Source: Diploscapter coronatus
Taxonomy: Eukaryota; Nematoda; Chromadorea; Rhabditida; Rhabditidae
Assembly: GCA_964036155.1 (NCBI GenBank)
Contig: OZ038423.1
Span: 80,491,249-80,555,248, forward strand
Length of the DNA stretch: 64,000 nt
Direction: 5' to 3'
Part shown: positions 1 to 12,700 of the stretch, in pieces
How positions within the stretch are numbered: the stretch's first letter is position 1
How the letters are laid out: each line of letters starts with the position of its first letter
Position numbers and translations under genes: made by a program
Notes under the pieces: model-generated
Database searches by the model: none
Seen by the model: only the letters and a program-made list of their open reading frames with translations
Told to the model about the DNA's origin: nothing

Positions 1-54
1 TTGGAGAAGTCATTATATTAGCCTTACCTTTATTTAGTTTTCAAGTTATTTTAC

Positions 55-2686
55 CTTTCTAGCCTCAGTAATACCTTTCCAAAGTGCGAAGTACACGATG
101 ACCCAGGACAAAAACATTAATCCGAGAAGTTCGAACTGAATACCTCCGAATTGAGCGATGTCGTCCGATTGTTGCAAAACGCGGTTCCTTAGATTCAAAA
201 GAGATTATTTAAGGCAAAGTATTCAAATAATAAGCAAGTACTTTTCAATCAACCATGAGTAATTTTCTTCAAGAAATGTAGAAATGACACTTTTTTTTTT
301 GGAAAAGTATGCGTTTTAATTATTAAGATAAAATCAATTTAAAACTTAAAAAAGTAATAATAGGAAAATAATAAAGTTAGAAAAAATCCTACTCCCAAAA
401 CTGCTCGACCGAAGTTTGTGTAACTGCGTTCGATCTAGCTGCCAAACTATTGATTCTCGTCAACTCGGTGAAATTTTCCTTGCCGGTTATGCACAATTTC
501 GTGTTCCTAATTATGGTAATTAATCAAAGACTTAATTATCCGAATTAATTATGGTAACTATCTTAATTACCAGTAATTAGCACAGGTCTCCCAGGGAAAT
601 GTGAAACTGAAAGACGCGATCACGTAATACAGAGCCCAACTGACGATAACGCAGAAATAAGCGATGCACATGAACGAGATCACCACGTTGCCGATACCCA
701 CTCCTGGAATTTGATAAATGTTTCAAATTTAAAAAAAAAAACGGCTTAGTCAATTTGTAAGCCATTTAATTAATATATCGTCGTTTTTCGTCTTCTGTTC
801 ATAATTAACCGGTTTTAATTTATACCCTTAAAAATCGGTGCCATATTCCACATTTCCATTGCGCCTTTCTGAAATCATATCATCAATTGATTAAACTTGG
901 TTTAAAATTTCTTTAGGCTTATAATTTAATATTGATAACATTCTAGTCCAAAATAAGTTGTTCTATAAAATTCGAAGTCATATATTAAATTGTACCTGAA
1001 GATATTGTCCGATAGTGACTTCCATCGCGAAAATCGGAATTGCTGCCAGGAAGAAAAACAGAGAGTAGGCCACCAGAAACGACCCACCACCGTTCTTGAA
1101 GCACAGGTACGGGAAACGCCAAACGTTGCCTGAATACGATCAACTTTTTGTGTGCTCATAAAATTAGCTGAATAATTTTGTCTACAATTCAATAGTGCAG
1201 ATGTCATTAATCATCATATAGGGCTGTAAATGTTTAGACACGCGTGTCTAAACATTTACAGCCCTGCTTTTCTTAATTCGTTAGGCTTACTAGGGAAGTG
1301 CGTGGGGTTACGGACGCAGATCGAGCTGAAAATTGGAGGGTATACCAAGAATGGTACGGGGAATCCGAATCTGAAGTCAAAAAGTGCACAATGGCAAGGG
1401 TGTACCCGTAAAAACCCGGCGCATTCTGTGGTTTGTGGCACGTATATCGGAGTGAAAGGGTTGGTTACAACGAGCAAATGGCTCAGCAGGTAGCGAGCTT
1501 GTCTATAGTCCAGGGTATCGAGTTCGACTCCCTGCCTATGCAAACTTTTTTTGCATTTTTTTGTTCATCTCCTTCTATTACCTCCGGCCATATCAACTCA
1601 AAAGAACTTTATCAACTAGTATAGATGGAAATCGCAACAATTTAACAAGTAACTTCTTTGAGGTCTAGACATTTTGAACAATTAACGACAGCACTAGCAG
1701 TAGTGGAAATCAAGAACGTAATGCTTCCAGCACAGTGTCTGGTTGCATCTTGCACAAGCAATGAACGAGAGAGAATCACATTGATCACAGTCGATTTCGG
1801 ACAGAGAAGAAGGGAAACACTTTTCTACTGGGGTCATGAAAGGGGGACAAGCATCAATGTAGCCACCCTTCTTCCAGGGATACTGTAGGAAGGGGAGGGC
1901 ATACTGTAGCGCTTGAAGAGAAGGAAGACAACGTTTGATGGGGATAACATGATGATAAATGACTGGTACATGTCAGAGGACTTTTATAAGCATCCCAGAA
2001 GATAATGCAAAACATTTGGCTAGATCGAGTACTGGGTACTAATGGACAGCTCAAAGCATAATACATCAAAAACAATGTAAATGGAGATGAACAAAAAAAA
2101 TGCAAAAAAAGTTTGCATAGGCAGGGAGTCGAACTCGATACCCTGGACTATAGACAAGCTCGCTACCTGCTGAGCCATTTGCTCGTTGTAACCAACCCTT
2201 TCACTCCGATATACGTGCCACAAACCACAGAATGCGCCGGGTTTTTACGGGTACACCCTTGCCATTGTGCACTTTTTGACTTCAGATTCGGATTCCCCGT
2301 ACCATTCTTGGTATACCCTCCAATTTTCAGCTCGATCTGCGTCCGTAACCCCACGCACTTCCCTAGTTACCTAAGCCAACCGCATACGCAATCATGGACA
2401 TCAAGAAGTCGAATTTGCCTGACCATTGACCTCTGAATTTTATGTTTGTTTTATCTTTCAAGAGTTCGATGACCTTTAAAGTTGTCGATCTTCGTTTTAC
2501 TCATATAAATACGACTGCTTGATCGCTTCGAGTAAACGATTTTTACATTTCAAGATTATTGTAGCAAATTTAACGAATTTTTAGGGTTTACCTATCAGGT
2601 TCGCCCGAATTCGTGACGCCGTGATTCGGAACGACTCCTTCCTCACTCGTCGGCAACGGCTTGTGATCGTCCCGTTTGACACCCAT
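55..2686 (-). CDS. SLC6-family Na+/Cl- dependent neurotransmitter (or osmolyte) symporter, N-terminal part
   Basis: This is the 5' part of a sodium-coupled plasma-membrane transporter; it continues past the left edge. Exons on the minus strand: 2686-2592, 2432-2371, 1129-996, 868-826, 703-571, 506-393, 187-55, all joining in phase (228 codons). The start ATG lies one base after a TTTCAG acceptor, so the transcript may be trans-spliced. The family signature is clear: a [10 protein letters not shown] entry to TM1, [12 protein letters not shown] with the unwound Na+ site, KNGGGSF, an EVTIGQYLQ run at TM2, then GNVVISFMC in TM3 and a disulfide-type loop with two cysteines (CANYW and KLCITG). The NFT sequon in that loop suggests N-glycosylation. 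An RVLQQSDDI stretch precedes TM4. Substrate cannot be fixed from this half; a GABA, betaine or monoamine type is possible. The intron 2371/1129 splits GLG|NVW and holds a large foldback element. The last intron seen ends in an unusual AAG acceptor. Confidence 0.93.
1220..1265. repeat. 46-bp perfect palindrome made of fused hAT-like inverted ends (family A)
   Basis: AGGGCTGTAAATG at one end is repeated in reverse complement at the other with no spacer; the centre is ACACGCGTGT. The same ends bound a longer copy at 34568-34711, so this looks like a collapsed, end-only copy of that MITE family. Confidence 0.75.
1475..1552 (+). other. tRNA-like unit (A box, B box, T7) in left arm of foldback element
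   Basis: An A-box-like TGGCTCAGCAGG (1479-1490) overlaps a perfect D-arm stem, GCTC/GAGC. About 30 nt downstream is a B-box-like GAGTTCGACTCC (1520-1531), and a T7 run at 1546-1552 would end Pol III transcription. A 7-bp acceptor stem can be drawn with 5 pairs (GCAAATG with CCTATGC). The anticodon and T stems are poor, so this is a tRNA-derived sequence and not a working tRNA. A mirror copy lies in the right arm on the minus strand. Confidence 0.6.
2107..2182 (-). other. tRNA-like unit in right arm of foldback element
   Basis: This is the reverse-complement copy of the unit at 1475-1552, with the same A-box, B-box and T-run on the minus strand. Both units point towards the middle of the element. 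Confidence 0.6.
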
Positions 2687-5600
2687 ACTGAAAGGAAAAG
2701 GTAAATCTTCAACAACTTTCGAAATAGAAAAGTTGACCTTCATACAACAAGAAGATTAGAAAGAAAAAACTTGATCTCCATTCAAAAACGAGAAAATCAT
2801 AGTTTTAGAAGAAACAAACTGATCTTCATGAAAACATGAAATTTTAAATGGGAGAAATTAGTTTCAGACAAAATTTCAATGTTCAGATGGATGATTTCTG
2901 AAAATCGTGAATTTGCGAACAAATTGATATGGATCACACAGCAAACAGGCAGATAGATCGCAATTATTGTGCATGAATTGGTGATTTGAGCGAAACAGTG
3001 AAATATCATTACGTTTTTAGATAATGATGGAAAAAGAAAGACACGAAATAGTATGGCAAATAAGAGAAGAAACGATAAAGTTATGAAAATATCAAGAAAA
3101 AGTGAGAGGTGAAAAGATCAAAATTATCGTGTGAGTAAAGGTAGAATACAAATTTTATAGGATAAAAATCACTTTTGGAGACGGGTAAAAATTTGGAGAC
3201 CCAGAGCAATATTGGAATTTTAGAGATACCTTGAAGTGATGAGGATAGAAAGAAAAATGTAAATTGAAGAGCAAGAAATGTTTCGCCTTGTTGAGGGTGG
3301 CAATAACAATGTTTGTACATGGTAAGCGAGTGGAAGAAAATCGACGAAAATTTAGCGTTTTCTGTGCAAAAATTGATTCAGGAAATTTTTCAAATATTTT
3401 ATGCCGTATTTTAAATAATTCTGCTTGTACATTATGTCATTAGCTGGTGAAAAGTTTCATCAAAATTAGATATAATTCCTAAAACCTTCGAGAATCGAGA
3501 TTTTAATTTAGAAATTTTTACATAATGCTCTTGGGCTTACCAAATTATTTTAGCCTAAATATTAGTGTTCTAAGCAAGTTACAGAAGTAAACTCATTACT
3601 TTCGTGTCGGAACCCAAACCAGACGTCGACACGTTTTCCACCGAAAATAGCCCTTGTGCGGCGTGAATTATTCCAATCAGGTTTGCATTACTATCCTTAA
3701 TAATGGGGCGAGAAATGATAACGATTTGTTTTCGGTGGAAAACGTCCCAACGCCTGGACCCCAAATACAAAAACACATTTTCGGTGCAGAAATTGATACA
3801 TGCACAAAATGGCAAAAATGACTCTAATTTTGCGATGTACGGAAAATGCGCTTTGAAAATGGCTGTCTTGAATAAATTCCAAATTAGGTGAATTTCATGT
3901 ACACGGAAAATAGAGTGCATCCGATTTTATTCAGACAAGAATCACACATTTTAGGAAAATTTTAGGTTTGCAGAACGGCTATAAACATGATGCCATACTT
4001 AGCCCAAAATAAGCACTGTTAAAAATCTCGTATGTACTATGAAGGTTGTTTCAAAGAACTCTAATTAAGTTGCCTAAATTTATGAAATGAAGATAGAGTA
4101 GCTTTTTCTAGAGGATTCTTAAAAATCATGCTGTAAAGTGTAAAGTGCTGATTGTAAAGGAAGTCAAATTTTAGGCCACTTTGAAAAGCCATGTGCTAAT
4201 TTGTAATTCAAGCAAATGCTTCTAATAAAAACAAAAATGACATAATTTAGATGGAATGTTGTTTTCAAAACAAAATTTACATAAAGTTTCTAAGATTTGC
4301 GAGAAAATATTGGTGAAATTTAGGAGCATCCAGAGAAGTGAATGTTCCATCAAAATAGTATGATTCAAGAAAAAAGGCTGAAGATATAGACACATAGTAT
4401 GAGAACGAATTCGAAAAATGAGAAATAGTGCCTAACATGGAGAAAAGTTAGAGAAAATGAGGAAGACGAAATAGTACGGGAAAAGAAGAGATCACGAGAC
4501 CAGCTAAACGGGGGAAACCCCCTGGTGTTTCGCACACAGCGCCTTGCAGCTGAATATCGCTTGGTTTTTAAAGAGCACGAAAATAGCGCTCAAAATTAAG
4601 AGATCACCGGAGAGGGCAGAACACGTGAAAATAGTATCAGAATTTAAGATAGTTTCCAGGAAGCTAGAAAATTGCGAAATAGCATTCCAAACTAAGGAGA
4701 ATTAAAGAATTCGGAAAAATGCAAAATAGCACGATATCCTTGCAGATAAAGATGTGAAACCCCAAAGCATAGAGATCTGAATCAACGGCAAAAAAGCCGG
4801 CACGTGTCAGCGACACAACTTTAAAGATTCCGCTTTTTTGCGATATTTTGAAAAGTTGTAATGGTTAAGGGTAGGGCAATAAAATCGGCTGAAATGGATT
4901 ATGGTACGATTTTCAAAGAGCGCGATGTTTGCGGAGTTACAGATTTATTGACCAGATAAAGGACGATTTTCAAAAATACCGGGGAAATACGAGAAAGTTT
5001 TGAAAGATCAATTCTAGATTAATAAAATGGGGAAAATCAAATATGTTCCAAAATTTCGCAAATGTCAGTTGTTTACGGAATATAGTAATGTTCCTTCCAC
5101 TATTTCGATAGCAAGCACAAGGGAAGGAATAATTCAATTTCGATTAACGCCAATGTAAATTATTGTGTAGCCTGCAAAAATAAATGAGTAAACTGAATCA
5201 AATGAATGGCGGTAGTAAATGTATTCCAAAGTGTGTTTTTGATTGAAGATCAACTTAAAAAGGTGAGAAGATGATGTTATTGAACGCGCGAAATGAACGA
5301 AATATGACCCCATTACAGGTAAACCAGTAGTTAATCGATAGGTACCCGAATGGCTGATTAAAAATGCATGAATCATGATATCAAAACGATTATCATATAT
5401 TGTTAATCTGTCAAATAATGTCTATAGCATAAATTATTGTTTTATGATACCTTTATACTGGAAATCAGTAATATTTGACGATGTTTGAGTATGAATTAGT
5501 ACAGATCTTAAATGACTATCAAATTTCTCAAAGATCAACTTCACATTGGGCATGGTAAGCTGAATAAAAATTTTCATTGTTCATATGATCAAAAATGACT

Positions 5601-6996
5601 GATAACGATTTTCAGAAGTTGTGTAAGGCGAGTTACTTTTAGACTCAAAAACCAACTCTCAGAACCATTAACACCGTTTCGTCAAGGAGCGAAAACATAA
5701 ACCTTAATGAAGTGAGGAATGGCGTAAAATGAAAACTTGGGTAAAGGTTAGTTTTAGAGACGGAAAAATTTCCCTCTACTAACTTGAGCTATTAGTCAGT
5801 AAAATGGGAACGGAGGTGAAAATTGAAAATCAGCTAATTTTTCGACAAAATCTAAAAGGGCGTGAAAATTTAGCCTTGAAATTTTTGAAAAGGTGAATAT
5901 AAATTACCTTGTTTCAAAGATGTATTCGACTGATAGATGTTATCGGAATCTCAAGTGTTTGAGTTTTGGACTTAGAAAAAATTAAGAAGTGAGCGATTTT
6001 TTAAGATGAAGATCGCCTTTTGGACACGAATTTGTAGTGAAAGAGAGTTAAGTCTCCAGGAGGAAGGCAATTAAAGGATTCCAGCAAAAAATCATTTCTA
6101 ATCGAACTTTTCTGGGGCCAATCTTTGGTGCATTAACTTTTAGGGAACCCACATGCGATATTTCATTTTTGAGTAATATTTGATCTTGCCTATCTAATAT
6201 TTTGTACTGTGTTTAAGGTGTCATTTAATTATTTGCGTTGGAAAAAATTATTTGAATTCGGTAACGCAATGTTTACTTGGCAATGTCGGGCCCCAAATTC
6301 GTCGATCTAAAACCAGCTGAAATACGGCGTGCGCAAATTTGAGGTCTGTCTACCCTTGTCCACAATTCCTCCATTATTTGCCTTATTTGATGGGTGAAAA
6401 TGGTGAAAATTGAATTTCTCCAACTCCCTTCGCCCTAACTTTTCAGTGCTTTTTATTATTCTAAAAATCGATAATTTGGCAACTTGCTAAGATAAAATAG
6501 CATAAATTAAATGAAAAAACTTGCTCTTATCAAATGCTTTTTAAGTAGCGATTCAATGTAGTATGACCAAGCATGATGGCAATTTATGTCAGCCGGTTTT
6601 TAGGTTGTATGACTTAACACATGGCTATTTTTCTTATGTATTGCTCCGAGTTAATGATGCAAAAAGTAGTCACGGTAAATGGACAAAATGACCAAAAAGT
6701 GCAATTTATTTTATCGACGAAAAGGTGACAAATTTAAGAAATAATGCCAAATTCTACGATCCTTCAGGAAAAAACTCGAATACCCGTGATAAGCAATAAG
6801 TTTAGGAGAAAAAATTGGAGTGCTTTTCTTCGAAAAATGAATGTCTTCTCAAATGTTTTGGAAAATCAAAAGTAATTATCTTCAAAAGTGAAGGATTTTC
6901 TGAAACTAAAAAGATGACGAGAGAAACACGTTTTAAAGAAAGTATTCACTTAAAAGATTGAGAGAAAAGTACAAAAATCCTAAGAATAATAATGTC
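2687..6996. other. AT-rich intergenic region upstream of the SLC6 gene
   Basis: I see no coding exons here on either strand. The stretch is A-rich and holds one clear MITE (3619-3757) and scattered GAAATAGTATGG-type motifs that recur through the window. Regulatory sequence for the SLC6 gene is expected in its left part. Confidence 0.6.
3619..3757. mobile_element. MITE, family B copy 1
   Basis: The inverted ends are about 29 bp (ACGTTTTCCACCGAAAA at the left, TTTTCGGTGGAAAACGT at the right). The outer bases CCAGACG and CGCCTGG start with a CAG/CTG pair as in hAT elements. The flanks ACCCAAAC and ACCCCAAA may be a decayed 8-bp target duplication. Confidence 0.8.
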
Positions 6997-7962
6997 TTAT
7001 GATTTTTCCAGACCCATTTTAATGCTCGTATTTCTGATAGCCTTCAACTGAGTGATCGTCTTTTCGACCGTGTAGGGCATTTTTTCGAGCCCGCTTTTTC
7101 TGGCCTGTCCTGGTCTGAGCGATGCCAAATGCGTTGTGATTTTCGAGTCGACCTGATTTTTGCATCTTGAAAAGTGTAAATTTGGAAGGAAACATTTTAG
7201 TAAAAATCAACGAGTAGAATTTTCTGGTTTAAAAAACGATAATTAAACATTTTTAAAAATAACCTCACGACAGTAATTGTCCAAATGCTCGAAGTCTCCT
7301 GGGTTCAGGTACTTCTGAAAAAATGAAATAAAATCATCGAGATTTTTCACAAAGAAATACCTTCTACTTCTAAATAAAATTACGACTAGCCATATTTTGA
7401 AAGAAATTATTTTCTAAAAATAAAGTAGCAAAAACTCACCGCAATTTTCGGCATCTCGTCATTGTAGATTTTACCGACTTTGGCCTTCTCATTACCGTAA
7501 TCCTTGATGAGCTTCTGAATCCTGACGTCCAATTTCGACGTCAAAGCACTCTTCCAGCCGTCACAGCGCGAAATCGACAGCGTTCCAGGCAAACACTCGA
7601 TTTGGTTTATCTGAAAGATTAAAAGTAAGTCGCATTTGCTGAATTTTCGATTTATGAGAGATTTAGACACGGTTGTCACAATTTCTAGTCTACAGTATCT
7701 TTATTATTGAAAATAATTTTGAATATCAGTTTTTATTTATACTTCGACAAAATAATATTACTGTACCGGTGAAAAAATAATAAAATATGTCGCAATTTGC
7801 AAAATTACTGATTTTTTCATAGCAATGCGATTTCGATTTTTCAAAATACAAACAAATCCTTACATTCGTAATCAACTCGGCAATTTCTCGGTCCAATTCG
7901 ATGACGGCATTTACGATAGCTTCCAGATCGTAAATCAGTAGGTCATCTTTATCTTTGCTCAT
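6997..7962 (-). CDS. Small uncharacterised helical protein (158 aa)
   Basis: I do not recognise this family. The four-exon model is 7962-7864, 7610-7440, 7314-7264, 7152-6997, in phase and ending in TAA. It gives 158 residues starting MSKDKDDLLIYDLEAIV. The protein is rich in charged residues and leucine and looks mostly helical (ELDREIAELI, QKLIKDYGNEKAKVGK), with no signal peptide or membrane segment. The C-terminus is basic. Codon use in the last exon favours C- or G-ending codons, as in the well-supported genes nearby, and this chose the frame. An acceptor 14 nt upstream (TTTTCAAG) would open a different frame, ending EGYQKYEH, so the C-terminus is the least certain part. A subunit of a small helical complex is conceivable but unproven. 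Confidence 0.72.
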
Positions 7963-9779
7963 TTCTGAAAAAGAAAATAAAAATTACGTTTAACAATTAG
8001 GGAGAAAGTAAATTTAAGGTTAGAAAAACCAATGCCTTCCAAAATTTTCAAGAAGAAACAAACAAATTTTATAAAACCTTTATTTGCAAACGCAATTCGA
8101 ATATCATAGTATCGTACAAATTTCGTGTGGTTTTAGAAGATGCTCAAAGTTCTGTGGAAACTGAAAGTGATTTACTGAAAATTTCCGATTAAAAACATTA
8201 ATTTAAGATGGCAAAATTTTGACAATTTACCAAAAATGAACAAATTTTCTTTTTAGAATAGGCGATTTAACCCTTTTAATTGATGGTGTAAATACATCTT
8301 TCAAAATGACTATAAAATGTTATATCAAGGAGTATATACGATATCGAATTTTGAGTCTCGCAGTGCAAAATTTCTTACAGTAATCCGACATCGCTGTAAA
8401 AATCATAGAAGATATGAATGACGAAGTTTTTCGATGACTAATTTTTGAAAGAAACTTCTCAAAGATTTGTTCGTTAACCATATTATCTTTGAGGCGCGAT
8501 ATTTTGAACCCCAAAATTTATGCCGATTTTAAAATTCTACTGCTTATCACAGAAACACAAGTTCTGATCTTCAGAATAAAATTTATGAGAAGATTGGAAT
8601 TTCAAATTTATCTAGTAGAGCTAAAATTAGGAAAATTTTCGGGATAAAACGCTGATAAAATTAATGTATTTCAAGTATCGTGTAATATAAGAAAAGATAA
8701 AAAGTACCCAAGGATTACGGTAAAATAAATGATAAAATCGAGTATAAATGATAAAGTAGTGTAAATCATATGTGAAAGGGGAAGGCCTCGATGAAAATAG
8801 TATAGATGATAAAAATCAATAAAGGAAAATTCATGCATAATAAAATGAGAAATTAGAAAAACAGATAAAAATCTACTGAAAATATCAAAACAAACTCATA
8901 TTTAGAAAATTGACTGAATGTATCGGGAGAAGAGTTTTTAGAGCTCGACGATGAATAAAGAAGGGGTGATTTTTTATCGAAAATTATGCAAGGGCACCCT
9001 CGATTCAAAAAACAATTAGGAAATCACCCCTCTCAAATTAATCTTATGCCAGAAGCGTGAATATTACATGAAGCAAATCAAAATTCGGGATACAGCACCC
9101 TTGGAAAAGTACAAATTCTCAAAAATGAAGAAAGAACCCAAAAATGGCAAAGTGTATAGGGGACAGAGGGGGCTTGACTTTTTGCTTTTAGAAATTTACA
9201 AAAAAAAAAATGTCGAATTTACATACCATTATGGTACATAATTGTGGGTAGATAAATTATGGGCGGTCCATTATACCAAAAATAGTAGCTCAAAAATGGT
9301 GTCTTTTGGTATAATGGGTATTTTATGTGCAGGTGAATTACAGGGATGGTAATTTGGGACGGTTACCAATTGGGTCGTTTACCAGAAAATGCGGTAAATG
9401 GTAATTTTAAGTGGGTGATTCGCGAGACGGGGGAGGGATGGGTCGATGGGATCAGAGCCGGAGAACATGGTAGACGGCTTGATAGAGCAAAGGATCTCTG
9501 AAAATTCGATTTTCATAAATTCATGTATTTGTAAGATTCAGCAAATGGTGATTTACGATCGAAACTGTTCTAGACTATTCGATGTTCTGCTTTCAATTGA
9601 AACTTATTCCAATAATTTTTAATTTTTTAACGAGTTAATGAAAATTGAATACGCTTCGAAAAAAACCAAGGTTATTTCGAAAATCAAGTGAATACGATTT
9701 CATCAGTTTGTTTGTCACTGTAACATTTCTAAGTTATTTTAAATTCTTCGAAATGTTTCCAAACTCACCGCGCCATTTA
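7963..9779. other. Intergenic spacer, no gene seen
   Basis: This AT-rich spacer lies between the small helical-protein gene and the 3' end of dab-1. Short imperfect inverted segments around 9230-9410 contain repeats of ATGGTA/TACCAT. No exon-like codon bias is visible. Confidence 0.55.
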
Positions 9780-12700
9780 TTATCTGAAGAAGTCATCGCT
9801 GAACGGGTCGCTTGTGGTGGTGATTCCAGCAGCGGGCTGAAATCAAGACTATTTCCACTCATATTTCAAGTTGATTATATTTACTATAGCTTTAGCAATT
9901 ATTAGCTAAAAAACCAAATAAAAAGTTGAAGAACGAGTATAAAATATTATAGCTTTTGATGTAGAGAACAGGGTTGCAGAAAATTTAGACCCGAATAAAA
10001 CCCACCCGATCGGGTCTCAAGTTTGTAACGATGATGTAGAATTAGCTCGATTTTATTCCAATTATTCTACCTACCTGACTAGTGGGGAAGGTGGGTGGTT
10101 GGACGGTACATCCGATTCGGGATGGCAGCGCGCCGTGCGCGGCCGTCAGCGGCAGCGGCGGCGTGGGCGTCGTCTTCCCCGAGCCGACCAGCGTGTTCAG
10201 AGAGGCCTAGAAATGATCCTTTGCAAAATCGAATTTTAAGAAACGTCTCAAAATTATCTATCCAAAAATCAATGCCTATAGCTAGTATTGTTTCAGCGAT
10301 ATAGGGTTTATATCTAGACTATAAAAGGAAAGAAAACGATCCTTATAAGAAATCAGTTTACTGTTTTTATCAAAATCTTGTCAGTTCTATCACTCAAAAT
10401 CGGTCCATATCAGTCGTCAATCTATTGTCATTTTATTACCCTCTATCACTCCATTTATCAGTCCTTATCAGTTATTCTGATCATTTTATCATCTGCTTAT
10501 TACCAACCTTAGGCGGATTGATGATGTGCTCGAAGGGGTTCTTCTTGGTGTCGTTAGGCTTGGCGAGCAGTGCATCCATGTCGACGAGCTTCGTGAAAGC
10601 CTCCTCGAGAGAAGTGACCTTCTTCGCGCTCTCGTCCCATTTCATTATGCTGAAAATAATAAATTTTTTAAAAATTCGTGAATTTTCTCTTTCGTGATGG
10701 TGGTCTTTTTTATTTTATTTTTATAACATTTTTGAAGCTTTAACAATTGTTCTAATTCATGATACTGAAATGAAAACCATTTTTCAAATTAGTCTATCTT
10801 TCAGAGTATTTTTGAAAGTTTTTGCCATCGTTGAACATGGCAGTCAAAAATCGACTTGACTAAAATTTCATTTTTTGCTCCCTTTTCTTGAAACTTATTG
10901 TTAACAGGTATTTTTCTGCTAAAATATAACGAAGACAACAATTCGTAAGCATAGGATACGTGCATTGAGCACTATATCAAAACCTATCGCTTCTCGAAAT
11001 TTTTGAACGTATATAAACAATGCCTGACTTGCTATCCGAATTGTCCTGTCCGAAGTTGGCGAAGTTGTCAGCCCAGGCGGTGGGGGTGGCCTGGAATTCA
11101 ATTCATCGTTTTAAATCACATCAACTTTAAGTGCAATTTAAAAAAAAAGTGTAATAACCTAATATATTTTAGCCTAACCGACTAAAATTCTAAGTTGAAA
11201 ATTTTAACGACCAAAGTCAAATTTAGGCCTTAGATAAATGTTCGGCTCACCGTAGTTCCCCCACCCTCTTTTCTGGAGAATAAAGAGGGAACTATAAAGG
11301 ACCTAAACTTTTTTCTAAGTTGATATACCTGTTGATGGACGGGTGCGGCATTCTCATTGACTCCCCAGTCGATGACTGGATTCGAGAACGGTGCCACGGG
11401 CTGAGGCTGCGGAGATGCAAAGGCATTAAACTGGTTCAGGGACTGAAAATGTCAAACTTTTTAATTTTTAGAGCCCTAGTTTTCTAGGTTATTTCTTGAG
11501 ACTAATGATAAAGATTAGAGAACTTGGTACGAAAATGATCAGCGCATTGCGTAGAGCATCCTGATACCAAATTGGTCTATCTTGATAAAGTCAAGAATTT
11601 TCAAATGACACCTTCGTATTTCTAATAGAAGGCCAGGACTTTAATTAAAAATTTTACCTGCTGCTGGACCGCGAAAGGATCGGCCATGCTGTCGGCCGAA
11701 GACTGAACGGCGAACGGATCGGCGAATGGGGTAGAGAACGAGGCCGCGGGCTGCTGCTGGAATCAAATTCGTATAAGGTTGAAGTTGAATAGAAATTAAC
11801 TAGAACTTCTAGAAATTTAAAGCTGACTCCATTTAGCCTCGAGTGATAAAGCTATGAATTCTCGTACCTCGGGGGATTTGAAGGAAAATCTACTATTAGT
11901 TTAGTTCGACTTAAATTCAATCGAATTTCAAAAACTCTAGTGACTCTTAATATTTTTAAATCGGAATTACTTTACATCTTGCTTTAGGTTATGATTTTAT
12001 ACCTGGGGAATTTGGGGAGTGCCCTGAGTCTGGCTCATCTCGAACGCAGCCGCAGCGAATGGATTAGTTTGCTGAAATTTAGATAATCGATTTTTTTTTT
12101 TTTTATAATTCGTCTCTAAGCCATTTCTTTATTTCGTTAGAAAAAGGAATCTTATAAAACCGTGTTGGAAAGCGAAATTCTTGTACTTGAGCCAAAATTT
12201 TCTTGAAACCTATTCATTTAATTCTGAAAAATAAGCTTCAAAAATCCACTTCTCCAAAAACGAATCTATGTTGACATATTCATCCTCTAGGCCTTTTTAT
12301 ACAAGATAATTTTCGAAAAGAAACGAACCTAAAACCTATCAAATTTTTAATTCAATTTATATGGTCTCCCGAGTTCTTTATCAAGAAATCTTCGAATAAA
12401 ATGTGTTTTCCAAGAAAAATTTGGGGAATCGTCCTAACTATAAATATGAAAAGAAATATTGCCGTACCGAGAAAGCGAACGACGAGAATGGGTCCTGCTG
12501 GATGTGGTTGTGTTCGATGTGGCTCAGCTCCGTCTCCAAGTCGAGCAGATTCGCCACCGCGACACCGTTGCCGTTGCACGACTCCATCGACGAGTCGGAA
12601 TTCGTTAGCGGAGAACCGTCTTCCTAGAGAACTATTTTTGTGAATTTTATTCATTTCAATTTATATTTTCTGTAAGTTTCAAAAATTTTAAGGACTGATG

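Larger units (their letters stand above)
1290..2366. mobile_element. Foldback DNA element with ~283-bp terminal inverted repeats
   Basis: Positions 1290-1572 and 2083-2366 are almost perfect reverse complements of each other. They flank about 510 bp of unique spacer with no convincing protein. The outer ends read CTAGGGAAGTGCG. The element sits in the SLC6 intron, its right end only 4 bp from the exon at 2371. Each arm contains a tRNA-like unit (see 1475-1552). The open frames in both arms are identical translations of the repeat and are not genes. The arms show very few differences, so the insertion is either recent or kept similar by gene conversion. Whether it belongs to a known superfamily cannot be told; a TA target duplication is possible. 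Confidence 0.85.

Noticed and set aside
1433..1624. Open frames in both arms of the foldback element that translate to the same peptide
   Set aside because: They are identical only because the DNA is an inverted repeat. There is no codon bias or protein pattern, and they overlap the tRNA-like unit.
1658..1888. 76-residue open frame in the element spacer, considered as a transposase remnant
   Set aside because: It is too short, has no recognisable catalytic motif and no neighbouring in-phase exon.
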